Source: Geomonas oryzisoli
GTDB lineage: Bacteria; Desulfobacterota; Desulfuromonadia; Geobacterales; Geobacteraceae
Length of the DNA stretch: 64,000 nucleotides
Direction of reading: 5' to 3'
Assembly (NCBI RefSeq): GCF_018986915.1
Contig: NZ_CP076723.1
Coordinates: 124,001-188,000, forward strand
Shown one piece after another: positions 43,878 through 51,389 of this stretch. The translations under genes were made by a program, and so were the position numbers. Every line of letters starts with the position of its first letter. Position 1 is the first letter of the stretch. The notes below the pieces were generated by a model. The model was not told the DNA's origin. It was given only the letters and a program-made list of their open reading frames with translations, and made no database searches.

Positions 43878-45383
43878 ATGAACCGAATCATCGACATCAC
43901 CGAGCTGGCCCTGCGCGATGCCCACCAGAGCCTGATAGCCACCCGTCTGGGCATCGACGACATGATCCCTGCCTGTGAAGACCTCGACAATGCGGGCTTC
44001 TGGTCCCTGGAATGCTGGGGAGGCGCCACCTACGACGCCTGCATCCGGTTCCTCAACGAGGACCCGTGGGCGCGGCTGCGGATCTTCAAGTCGCTCATGC
44101 CCAAAACGCGGCTGCAGATGCTGCTGCGCGGCCAGAACCTCCTGGGCTACCGGCACTACCAGGACGAGGTGGTGGATCGCTTCGTCCAGAAGAGCGCCGA
44201 GAACGGCATCGACGTGTTCCGCATCTTCGACGCGCTGAACGACCTGCGCAACATCGAGCGCTCGGTTCAGGCGGTGAAGAAAACGGGGAAACACGCCCAG
44301 GGCGCCATCTCCTACACGGTAAGCCCGATCCACACCACGCAGGCCTACGTGGAGCAGGCCAAACGCCTGGTGGAGATGGGGTGCGATTCGATCTGCATCA
44401 AGGACATGGCGGCGCTGATCAAGCCGCAGGCGGCCTACGAACTGGTGCGCGGCATCAAGGAATTTTGCGGCGAGCAGACCAGGGTGCAGCTGCACGTCCA
44501 CGCCACCACCGGCGTCACCATGGTGAGCCTGATGAAGGCGGTGGAGGCGGGGGTGGACTGCGTCGACACGGCGGTGAGCTCCATGTCGCTGGGGCCGGGA
44601 CACAACCCGACCGAAAGCTTCGTGGAGATGCTGGAACATACCGGCAACGCCACCAGGATCGATCTCGGCCGCATGCTGCACGTGAAAGAGCATTTCTCAA
44701 AGATCCTGCCTCGTTACCGCGAGTTCCTCTCCACCGTGACGGGCGTGGAGACGGAGATCTTCAGGAGCCAGATCCCGGGGGGGATGCTCTCCAACATGGA
44801 GAGCCAGCTGAAACAGCAGGGGGCCGCCGATCGCATGCACGAGGTGCTGGACGAAATACCGGTGGTCCGCAAGGATACCGGCTACGTTCCCCTGGTGACC
44901 CCCACCAGCCAGATCGTGGGTACCCAGGCCGTGCTGAACACCCTGATGGGGCGTTACAAGGTGTTGACCGGCGAGTTTGCCGACCTGATGCTCGGCTACT
45001 ACGGCGCGGCCCCGGGTGAGTTGAACCCCGAGGTGGTGGAGATGGCCCGGCGGCATGCGAAGAAGGAGCCGATTACCGTCCGCCCGGCGGACCTGCTCGA
45101 ACCGGAATGGGGGAAACTGCGGGCGGCGGCGCTGCCGCTGGAAGGATGCGACGGCAGCGACGAGGACGTCCTCACCTTTGCCCTGTTTCCGCAGGTGGCG
45201 CCCAAATTCTTCGCCGGCAGGCATGAAGGGCCCAGGAACGTCGGCAAGGACCCCGCCACCGGCGCGTCGGAAACGTATATACCCGAGGGGCACCCGGGCA
45301 AGGTCACCGGCCCCGTAACCTACACGGTCACCCTGAGCGGGCAGCAGCACAAGGTCACCGTGGCGCCGTACGGCCAGGAATAG
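43878..45383 (+). CDS. Biotin-dependent carboxyltransferase subunit (transcarboxylase 5S / OadA-like)
   Basis: A 501-residue HMGL-like carboxyltransferase: ITELALRDAHQSLIATR at the start with the metal-site aspartate, the LECWGGATYDACIRFL pocket, CIKDMAAL with a lysine that can be carbamylated, and the VQLHVHATTG metal histidines. A PYC_OADA-type domain follows at about 300-450. It moves carboxyl between biotin and pyruvate/oxaloacetate. It lacks its own biotin domain; a separate biotin carrier is encoded three genes downstream. With the 12S-like subunit it suggests a methylmonyl-CoA:pyruvate transcarboxylase or related decarboxylase. Confidence 0.87.
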   Translation: MNRIIDITELALRDAHQSLIATRLGIDDMIPACEDLDNAGFWSLECWGGATYDACIRFLNEDPWARLRIFKSLMPKTRLQMLLRGQNLLGYRHYQDEVVDRFVQKSAENGIDVFRIFDALNDLRNIERSVQAVKKTGKHAQGAISYTVSPIHTTQAYVEQAKRLVEMGCDSICIKDMAALIKPQAAYELVRGIKEFCGEQTRVQLHVHATTGVTMVSLMKAVEAGVDCVDTAVSSMSLGPGHNPTESFVEMLEHTGNATRIDLGRMLHVKEHFSKILPRYREFLSTVTGVETEIFRSQIPGGMLSNMESQLKQQGAADRMHEVLDEIPVVRKDTGYVPLVTPTSQIVGTQAVLNTLMGRYKVLTGEFADLMLGYYGAAPGELNPEVVEMARRHAKKEPITVRPADLLEPEWGKLRAAALPLEGCDGSDEDVLTFALFPQVAPKFFAGRHEGPRNVGKDPATGASETYIPEGHPGKVTGPVTYTVTLSGQQHKVTVAPYGQE

Positions 45384-45411
45384 ACGCCGCACCCGCTAAA
45401 GGAGCGCGCTC

Positions 45412-46956
45412 ATGTCGATAGAGGAAAAGGTCAAGGAACTCAACGAAAGAAAAGAGAGGCTGAAGCTTGGGGGCGGGCGGGCCAAGATCGATCAGCAGCA
45501 CGCCCAGCAGAGCCTTACCGCGCGGGAGCGGATCGAGACGCTGGTGGACAAGGACAGCTTCCAGGAAGTAGGGCTGTTCGCCAGGCATCGCTGCACCAAC
45601 TTCGGCATGGCGGGCAAGGAGTTTCCGGCGGAAGGTGTCGTGACAGGTGCGGGTACCGTTGCCGGACGGCTGGTGCACCTGGCGAGCCAGGATTTCACCG
45701 TGGCAGGGGGCTCGGCGGGCGAGGTGCACAGCGACAAGATCGTGCAGGCGATGCAGTCCGCGCTGAAGACCGGCACCCCCTTCGTCTTCATGAACGACTC
45801 GGGGGGCGCCCGCATCCAGGAGGGGATAGATTCCCTGGCCGGCTACGGCAAGATCTTCTACCACAACGTGATGCTCTCCGGCGTGGTGCCCCAGATCTCG
45901 CTGATCTGCGGTCCCTGTGCCGGCGGCGCCGCCTACAGTCCGGCGCTTACCGACTTCATCATCCAGACCGCCGGCGCCCGGATGTTCATCACCGGCCCTT
46001 CGGTCATCAAGGAGGCGACCGGCGAAGAGATCACCGCCGAGGCGCTGGGCGGCCCACTCTCCCAGATGAACTACGCGGGTGTCGCCCACTTCGTCGCCGA
46101 AAACGACCTGGTCGCGCTGCGCATCTGCAAGCGGCTGCTTTCCTTCCTCCCTTCCAACAACCTCGAAGACCCGCCACAGCTTCAGGCCGACGATATCGTG
46201 GTGCCGGACAAGACCTTGAACACCTTGGTCCCGACCGATTCGAAGAAAGGGTACGACGTGCGCCAGGTGATCACGCGCCTGGTCGATGGCGGCGACTTCC
46301 TGGAGGTCCAGCCGCTGTTCGCACCCAACATCGTGGTGGGCTTCGCCCGCATCCTGGGGCGCAGCGTGGGCGTGGTGGCCAATCAGCCCAGCGTCCTGGC
46401 CGGAGCCCTCGACATCAACGCCTCCGACAAGGGGGCGCGCTTCGTCCGCTTCTGCAACGCATTCAACATCCCTATCATCACGCTGGTGGACGTACCGGGG
46501 TTCCTCCCCGGCGTGCAGCAGGAGCAGGGAGGGATCATCCGCCACGGTGCCAAGATGCTCTTCGCCTATTCGGCCGCGACCGTCCCCAAGATCACCGTGA
46601 TCATGCGCAAGGCCTATGGCGGCGCGTTCCTGGCCATGTGCGGCAAGGAATTGGAAACCGACCGCGTCTTTGCCTGGCCCACCGCGGAGATAGCGGTAAT
46701 GGGGCCGCAGGGTGCGGTGAACGTGATTTTCAGAAATGAGATCGCCCAAGCCGAGGAACCGCAGCAGAGACGGCAGGAGCTGATCCAGTCCTACCAGAGC
46801 ACCTTTGCCACTCCATACGCGGCGGCGGGGAGGCGCGACGTCGACGACATCATCGAGCCCGCCGAGACCAGGCGGCACCTTGCCATGACGCTCGACATCC
46901 TGCACACCAAGCGCGAGTTCAGGCCCATGAAGAAGCACGGGCTGATCCCGCTCTAG
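45412..46956 (+). CDS. Acyl-CoA carboxyltransferase subunit (12S / methylmalonyl-CoA decarboxylase alpha-like)
   Basis: A 514-residue carboxyltransferase of the crotonase-fold PccB/MmdA family. Visible segments are the N-terminal ARERIETLVDKDSF, the oxyanion-type MNDSGGARIQEGIDSLAGYG, LICGPCAGGAAYSP, and the second-half VDVPGFLPGVQQEQGGIIRHGAK and KAYGGAFLAM. The family carboxylates or decarboxylates propionyl/methylmalonyl-CoA through biotin. An AAAGGAG site lies before the start, 28 bases past the 5S-like gene. Its neighbours favour transcarboxylase over a Na+-pump decarboxylase, since no membrane beta subunit is present. Confidence 0.92.
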   Translation: MSIEEKVKELNERKERLKLGGGRAKIDQQHAQQSLTARERIETLVDKDSFQEVGLFARHRCTNFGMAGKEFPAEGVVTGAGTVAGRLVHLASQDFTVAGGSAGEVHSDKIVQAMQSALKTGTPFVFMNDSGGARIQEGIDSLAGYGKIFYHNVMLSGVVPQISLICGPCAGGAAYSPALTDFIIQTAGARMFITGPSVIKEATGEEITAEALGGPLSQMNYAGVAHFVAENDLVALRICKRLLSFLPSNNLEDPPQLQADDIVVPDKTLNTLVPTDSKKGYDVRQVITRLVDGGDFLEVQPLFAPNIVVGFARILGRSVGVVANQPSVLAGALDINASDKGARFVRFCNAFNIPIITLVDVPGFLPGVQQEQGGIIRHGAKMLFAYSAATVPKITVIMRKAYGGAFLAMCGKELETDRVFAWPTAEIAVMGPQGAVNVIFRNEIAQAEEPQQRRQELIQSYQSTFATPYAAAGRRDVDDIIEPAETRRHLAMTLDILHTKREFRPMKKHGLIPL

Positions 46957-46965
46957 GAGGGGACC

Positions 46966-47166
46966 ATGGAAGAAAGGGCAGGGAGCCATGCGGAGATAAC
47001 GCCGGAACTGCTGATGGTGATGTCGGCAGCGATAGCGGCCTACCTGGGCAGGAACGTCCGCATCAGGAAAGCGAGGTTCGTCGATCCGATGCAGGCCAAC
47101 GCGTGGGGACAGTCGAGCCGCGTGGTGCTGCAGGCGTCGCACAACCTGAACGTCAGGCACCAATAG
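46966..47166 (+). CDS. Small subunit resembling the soluble tail of OadG-type proteins
   Basis: A 66-residue protein lacking the membrane helix of OadG/MmdD gamma/delta subunits but sharing their C-terminal pattern: ITPELLMVMSAAIAAYLGRNVRIRKARFV followed by SSRVVLQASHNLN. In sodium-pump decarboxylases this tail links the subunits. It sits 9 bases after the 12S-like gene with a GGAGGGG site, so it is surely part of the complex's operon. A scaffold role is inferred. Confidence 0.72.
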   Translation: MEERAGSHAEITPELLMVMSAAIAAYLGRNVRIRKARFVDPMQANAWGQSSRVVLQASHNLNVRHQ

Positions 47167-47235
47167 TATCCCCTCCCCCGGAGGGGGAGGGATAGGGAGG
47201 GGGCAAGTGAACCGCGCAGCGATAAGGAGACGACC

Positions 47236-47643
47236 GTGCAGCTTACTATGACCATCGACGGAAAGAAGTATCGGGTGGATGTGGAAGTTGAGGAGGGCGA
47301 AGAGGTCCGGTTGGCCGAGTCGTATCCGACCACGACCGTGCAGGGGGGGCCGTCGCCGATGGCGGGCATGCCGATGGCCGCTCCCGCGCCGGTCACCGGC
47401 GCGCCGCCGGGAGGCGTGGCGGCTGGTTCTGACAAGATCTGCCGCAGCCCCATCGCCGGCGTGGTTTTCAAGGTGGTGGCGCAGGTGGGGCAGCACCTGG
47501 AGGTGAATGATCTCCTCGTCGTTCTGGAGGCAATGAAGATGGAGACCAACATCACCGCCCACATGTCCGGGAAGGTGGAAAAGATCCTCGTTTCCGTCGG
47601 CGAAGCCGTCCAACCCGGACAGGCGATCGCGGAATTCGAATAG
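47236..47643 (+). CDS. Biotin carboxyl carrier protein (1.3S-type)
   Basis: A 135-residue protein with a GTG start seven bases after AAGGAG. The C-terminal biotinyl domain (about 68-135) has the biotin-accepting lysine in VLEAMKMETN; a proline/alanine/glycine-rich hinge precedes it (AGMPMAAPAPVTGAPPGG). The N-terminal 35 residues form a small beta region. It would carry carboxyl-biotin between the 5S- and 12S-like subunits encoded upstream, completing the cluster without a biotin carboxylase, as in a true transcarboxylase. Confidence 0.93.
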   Translation: MQLTMTIDGKKYRVDVEVEEGEEVRLAESYPTTTVQGGPSPMAGMPMAAPAPVTGAPPGGVAAGSDKICRSPIAGVVFKVVAQVGQHLEVNDLLVVLEAMKMETNITAHMSGKVEKILVSVGEAVQPGQAIAEFE

Positions 47644-47695
47644 TGCAGGAACTCCTCCGGCATCGACATCTATCCCACTAAGTGATATAGTGATC

Positions 47696-48079
47696 ATGCC
47701 TAGAGTCTTTAAAAACAAGTGGTTCGATCGCTGGGCGCGGCGGGAAGGTATCCCTGACGAAGTCCTGTTTCACGCGGCAAAGGAGATAGCTGCCGGTAGG
47801 GTTGAAGCAGACCTTGGTGGCTACTTGTTCAAAAAGAGGATAGCAAGGCCGGGTGGAGGAAAACGTGGAGGCTTCAGGACAATAGTAGGGTTCAAATCAA
47901 TCTCACCCCAGCGGATCATCTTCCTTTACGCTTTTGCCAAAAACACCAGAAGCAACATTTCTGCGAAAGAGGAGGCTGCTTTAAGTCTAGCTGCCGGCTC
48001 CTTTCTCTCTGCACCTGATCGCAAAATAGATGAATTTTTGACAAAGGGTTCGATAAAAGAGGTCATAGTAAATGAGTGA
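47696..48079 (+). CDS. RelE/HigB-type toxin
   Basis: A 127-residue protein (a GTG two codons earlier is an alternative start). The fold pattern FKNKWFDRWARREGIPDEVLFHAAKEI, GYLFKKRIARPGGGKRGGFRTIV and RIIFLYAFAKNTRSNIS matches the RelE superfamily variant in which a GGGKRGGFR loop leads the core strand. Such toxins cleave mRNA on the ribosome. It overlaps the next gene, an HTH antitoxin, by 8 bases. The toxin-first order is the HigBA pattern. Confidence 0.84.
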   Translation: MPRVFKNKWFDRWARREGIPDEVLFHAAKEIAAGRVEADLGGYLFKKRIARPGGGKRGGFRTIVGFKSISPQRIIFLYAFAKNTRSNISAKEEAALSLAAGSFLSAPDRKIDEFLTKGSIKEVIVNE

Positions 48080-48374
48080 AATCCTGGATATAGCAAACGA
48101 GATGGCCAATGAACTGTTTGAAGCTGGATTGATGGATGACATCACTTTTCGAGAGATGCAGGCCTTGTGTCTTCCTCGCAAGAAGCCATTCAAGCCGGAA
48201 GACATCAAAAGGATAAGGACGGCCTGCCACGTGAGCCAAGCAGTGTTTGCAGCTTTGCTCGGGATCGGTAAAAGCACCGTGCAACAGTGGGAACAGGGGG
48301 TGAAGAAACCAAGCGGACCGGCGCTACGGTTATTGGATATCGTCGACCGCAAGGGGCTTGCTGCCCTGCGCTAA
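48072..48374 (+). CDS. HTH (XRE) antitoxin partner
   Basis: A 100-residue protein. The C-terminal two-thirds form an XRE helix-turn-helix (IKRIRTACHVSQAVFAALLGIGKSTVQQWEQGVKKPSGPALRLL), as in HigA/NadS-type antitoxins. The N-terminal 40 residues would wrap the toxin. It starts inside the toxin gene, so the two are translationally coupled; autoregulation of the pair is expected for the family. The pair sits directly behind the transcarboxylase operon on the same strand, 52 bases after its last stop. Confidence 0.86.
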   Translation: MSEILDIANEMANELFEAGLMDDITFREMQALCLPRKKPFKPEDIKRIRTACHVSQAVFAALLGIGKSTVQQWEQGVKKPSGPALRLLDIVDRKGLAALR

Positions 48375-48508
48375 CTCGCTCTGACTGTGGTCCCACTTGC
48401 AGAGAAAACTACCGATACCTGGTTGCAAATTAAATGTATAGAGATTTTTGAATATGAGGGGTACAATCGCGGGTAGTGGTAGTACCATGGCTATAAAGGA
48501 GGCAAGCG

Positions 48509-48973
48509 ATGAGAAAGATGAGGTTGTTACTGCTGGTGCTGGTAGCCGCGTTCTTTGCTGTCTCGACCGGTTATGCCGCTGAGCACAGCTTCAAAGCAAA
48601 ATTGACCCCGAAAGAGGAAGTCGGTAAACCTGACGCCAAATCCTCCGGTAAGGCGGAATTCAAAGTCAGCAAGGACGGCAAGGAGCTCACCTACAAGCTC
48701 TACGTCAAGGATGCCATGGACGTCAGCGCTGCTCACATCCACGTCGGCAAAAAAGGGGAGAACGGCCCCCCGATCGTGGGACTCTTCAGCGGTGGCAAAA
48801 AAGGCAAATTCTCGGGCGTACTTTCCGAGGGTAAAGTCGGTGCCAATGACCTGATGGGCGACTACAAAGGCAAATTCGAAGAACTGGTCAAACTCATGAG
48901 GTCCGGCGACACCTACGTGAACGTCCACACCGACAAGTACCCGGACGGCGAGATCCGCGGGCAGGTCAAATAA
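48509..48973 (+). CDS. Secreted CHRD-domain protein
   Basis: A 154-residue exported protein. A signal peptide is clear (LLLLVLVAAFFAVSTGYAA, cleavage near residue 24). The rest is one CHRD domain: SFKAKLTPKEEVGKPDAKSSGKAEF, LYVKDAMDVSAAHIHVGKKGENGP, and the terminal YVNVHTDKYPDGEIRGQV. CHRD domains occur in extracellular proteins of many bacteria with no fixed enzymatic role; the conserved histidines hint at metal binding. AAAGGAGG precedes the start and a strong terminator follows, so it is a single-gene unit. Confidence 0.92.
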   Translation: MRKMRLLLLVLVAAFFAVSTGYAAEHSFKAKLTPKEEVGKPDAKSSGKAEFKVSKDGKELTYKLYVKDAMDVSAAHIHVGKKGENGPPIVGLFSGGKKGKFSGVLSEGKVGANDLMGDYKGKFEELVKLMRSGDTYVNVHTDKYPDGEIRGQVK

Positions 48974-49000
48974 CGCAGCTACTTCGCCGGCTGCATCAAT

Positions 49001-49050
49001 AAAGCCCGTCGGCACCGGTTCTATGGACCGGCTGCCGGCGGGCTTTTTTT
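49001..49050 (+). terminator. Intrinsic terminator after the CHRD gene
   Basis: AAAGCCCGTCGGCACCGGTTC pairs, with one mismatch region, to GACCGGCTGCCGGCGGGCTTT across a 4-base loop, followed by seven T. Confidence 0.9.
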
Positions 49051-49079
49051 ATGTCTGATCATCCGAAACATCGGTCATG

Positions 49080-49195
49080 GTCCCCCCTCCCCTTGCGGGA
49101 GGGGGATAGGGGGTGGGGGAGGGTGCCATCACTTACGCAGGTTGCGGCTTCACCCACCCCCCGGCCCCCTCCCGTCAAGGGAGGGGGGGAGACAC
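49080..49195. repeat. GC-rich intergenic inverted repeats
   Basis: Runs such as CCCCCCTCCCCTTGCGGGAGGGGG and CCCCCTCCCGTCAAGGGAGGGGGG form hairpins. They resemble the spacer at 172-300. No gene is present between the terminator and the rmuC stop. Confidence 0.45.
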
Positions 49196-49212
49196 GGTGC
49201 CTACATTGGTGT

Positions 49213-50535
49213 TTAAGCCTCGTCGATCAGCACCACCTCACCCGGTTCGATGTCGGGGCCGGCCGGCAGTTCCACACCTAACAGCCCCTTCGCCTCGTGC
49301 TCGGGTAATTCCTCGATCCCCTGCATCTTCCGCTGGATACGGCGGGTCCTGGTCGCGGCGGTGTCGATGCTGGAGGATGCCTCGTCCAGCTTCTTCCTCG
49401 TTTTTTCAAGCAGGGTCCCGAAGGTCATGAACTCGGTCTTGATGGCGCCCAACAGGCGCCAGACGTCGCTGCTGCGCTTCTCGATGGCAAGCGTCTTGAA
49501 ACCGAGGCTCAACGAGGAGAGCAGGGCGGCGATGGTGGTGGGACCGGCGACGATGACCTTGTGCTCGCGCAGGATGGCGTCAAAAAGGCCGGGGCGGCTC
49601 AGTACCTGCGCGTAGCTGGCCTCGTTGGCAAGGAACATGACCGCGAAGTCTGTGGTCTCCGGCGGGGCGAGGTACTTGTCGCAGATCAGCTTGGCCATCC
49701 CCTGGACGGTCTTGTCGAACTGCTTCGTCGCGTCGACAACGGCGGCCTGGTTTCCCTGCTCCTGGGCTTCCACCAGGCGCAGGAAGTCCTCCTGCGGAAA
49801 CTTGGCGTCGATGGGGAGCCAGAGCGGTTTGTCGTCCCGTCCCGGAAGCCTGACCGCGAACTCCACACGGGCGTCGCTGCCCGGCTTGGTGGCGACGTTG
49901 GCGCCGTACTGGTCCGGCGTGAGGATCTGCTCCAGGAGGTTGTGCAACTGCACTTCGCCCAAGGTGCCGCGGGTCTTGATGTTGGACAGCACTTTTTTCA
50001 GGTCGCCCACGCCGGAAGCAAGCGACTGCATCTCGCCCAGCCCCTTGTGCACCTGCTCCAACTGCCCGCTCACCTGTTTGAAGGATTCGCCCAGGCGCTT
50101 CTCCAGGGTCTCGTGCAGCTTCTCGTCCACCGTGGCCCGCATCTGCTCGAGCTTCTTGGAATTGTCCTCCTGCAGCCATTTGAGCCTTACTTCCACCGTC
50201 TCGCGCAGTTTGTCCAGGCGCTGCTCGTTGCTGGCGGTGAGGTTGCCGAGCTGCTGGGTGAAGCCGTCCATCTGCCCTTTCTGCAGGGAGGCGATGTCCA
50301 CCATCCTCTTTTGCACCGCCTCGCCGAACTGCCGCAGGTTGCCGCCCAGCTCCTCGCGGTTGCGCCGCAGCTCATCCTGCAGGGTCCGCTCCAGCCGTTC
50401 CAGCCCCTTCTCGAGCTGGTCGAAACGCGCTTCCGACGAGGAGAGGCGCTTAAGCCCCAGGTAGCACAACAGCGTGACCACCAGCGTGGCGGCCAGGAGC
50501 AGCAGGGTGATCGATTGCACGACGTCGGCGCTCAT
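49213..50535 (-). CDS. rmuC: DNA recombination protein RmuC
   Basis: A 440-residue RmuC-family protein; the ATG after the hydrolase stop is chosen (only 2 bases between). Residues 7-28 are a membrane helix (ITLLLLAATLVVTLLCYLGL), followed by a long coiled coil (about 30-190) and the RmuC nuclease-like domain (GTLGEVQLHNLLEQILTPDQYGANV, then VEFAVRLPGRD, PIDAKFPQEDF). The D-x-K in the last motif fits a PD-(D/E)XK-type core. RmuC limits DNA inversions at short repeats. It ends the recC-recB-recD-hydrolase-rmuC run. Confidence 0.93.
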   Translation of the reverse strand: MSADVVQSITLLLLAATLVVTLLCYLGLKRLSSSEARFDQLEKGLERLERTLQDELRRNREELGGNLRQFGEAVQKRMVDIASLQKGQMDGFTQQLGNLTASNEQRLDKLRETVEVRLKWLQEDNSKKLEQMRATVDEKLHETLEKRLGESFKQVSGQLEQVHKGLGEMQSLASGVGDLKKVLSNIKTRGTLGEVQLHNLLEQILTPDQYGANVATKPGSDARVEFAVRLPGRDDKPLWLPIDAKFPQEDFLRLVEAQEQGNQAAVVDATKQFDKTVQGMAKLICDKYLAPPETTDFAVMFLANEASYAQVLSRPGLFDAILREHKVIVAGPTTIAALLSSLSLGFKTLAIEKRSSDVWRLLGAIKTEFMTFGTLLEKTRKKLDEASSSIDTAATRTRRIQRKMQGIEELPEHEAKGLLGVELPAGPDIEPGEVVLIDEA

Positions 50536-50537
50536 GG

Positions 50538-51335
50538 TTACTCCGGCAGCGAGTTCAGGAACTCGATCATGGTCCGGTTGAAGATCTCGGGCTGCTCCAT
50601 GTTGACCATGTGCCCGGCCTTTTCGATGACAGTGCTCCGGCAACCGGCGAGACCGTCGATCAGCACTTTGGCAACGTCCAGGGGGGCGGCGCGGTCTTCG
50701 GCTCCTGCCAAAACCAGCGAGGGGAGCTGGAAAGATCTGAGGTCCCCCACGTAATCTTTCCTGTCCCTCATGGCTAAAAGTCCTCCCGCCAGCCCACGTG
50801 GGGCGGCGCTGCGCATCCATGAGGTGACCAGGGCGATCAATGCGGGATTGCGCTCAGCCGTTTCAGTGGCAAAAAGAAGTTCCGCGAAGATCTTGATCAC
50901 GGGGTTGGCGCCCAGCCGCTCGGCCTCGGCGGCCATGGCACTCCTGCGCGCGCGCCCCGCCTCGTCATCCGCGTTGGCGCGGGTGGCGATGAAGCAGGCG
51001 GCGCGGACCCGGTCCGGGTAGCGCTCCAGGAGGTTCATGAGGACGTAGCCTCCCATGGACATGCCGCCGATCACGGCCTGGTCAAGGTTGAGGGCGTCCA
51101 TCAACGCTATGATGTCGTCGGCGAAGCGATCCATGCTGTAGCCGCCGGCGGGTGCGTCGCTGGCGCCGAACCCGCGCAGGTCGGGAGCGATGACACGGAA
51201 ACCGGCGTCGGCTAAAGGCTGGAGCTGTGGCTGCCACATCTGGCGGTTGAGCGGAAACCCGTGGATGAGGATGACGGAGGGGCCGGTGCCCACGTCGTCG
51301 TAGGCGAGATTTATATCATCAACATTGATGTTCAT
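50538..51335 (-). CDS. Alpha/beta-fold hydrolase
   Basis: A 265-residue hydrolase. The oxyanion HGFPLNRQMW and the nucleophile elbow GGMSMGGY are clear; the acid is likely in the LVLAGAEDRAAP segment and the catalytic histidine in EKAGHMVNMEQP. The overall pattern matches 3-oxoadipate enol-lactonase-like or esterase-type hydrolases, but no substrate can be named. It is 2 bases from rmuC and about 50 from recD; its presence in a recombination operon is not explained. Confidence 0.9.
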   Translation of the reverse strand: MNINVDDINLAYDDVGTGPSVILIHGFPLNRQMWQPQLQPLADAGFRVIAPDLRGFGASDAPAGGYSMDRFADDIIALMDALNLDQAVIGGMSMGGYVLMNLLERYPDRVRAACFIATRANADDEAGRARRSAMAAEAERLGANPVIKIFAELLFATETAERNPALIALVTSWMRSAAPRGLAGGLLAMRDRKDYVGDLRSFQLPSLVLAGAEDRAAPLDVAKVLIDGLAGCRSTVIEKAGHMVNMEQPEIFNRTMIEFLNSLPE

Positions 51336-51354
51336 GGTTGCTCCTTGGGGTGGA

Positions 51355-51380
51355 CGGGCGAATGATTATTCGCCCCTACA
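51355..51380. repeat. Dispersed GGGGCGAATAAT palindrome
   Basis: GGGCGAATGATTATTCGCCC is nearly palindromic and followed by CTACA. Related copies lie at 63,890-63,913 and 63,964-63,989. It fills the recD-hydrolase gap. Confidence 0.65.
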
Positions 51381-51389
51381 GTCGTCGGA

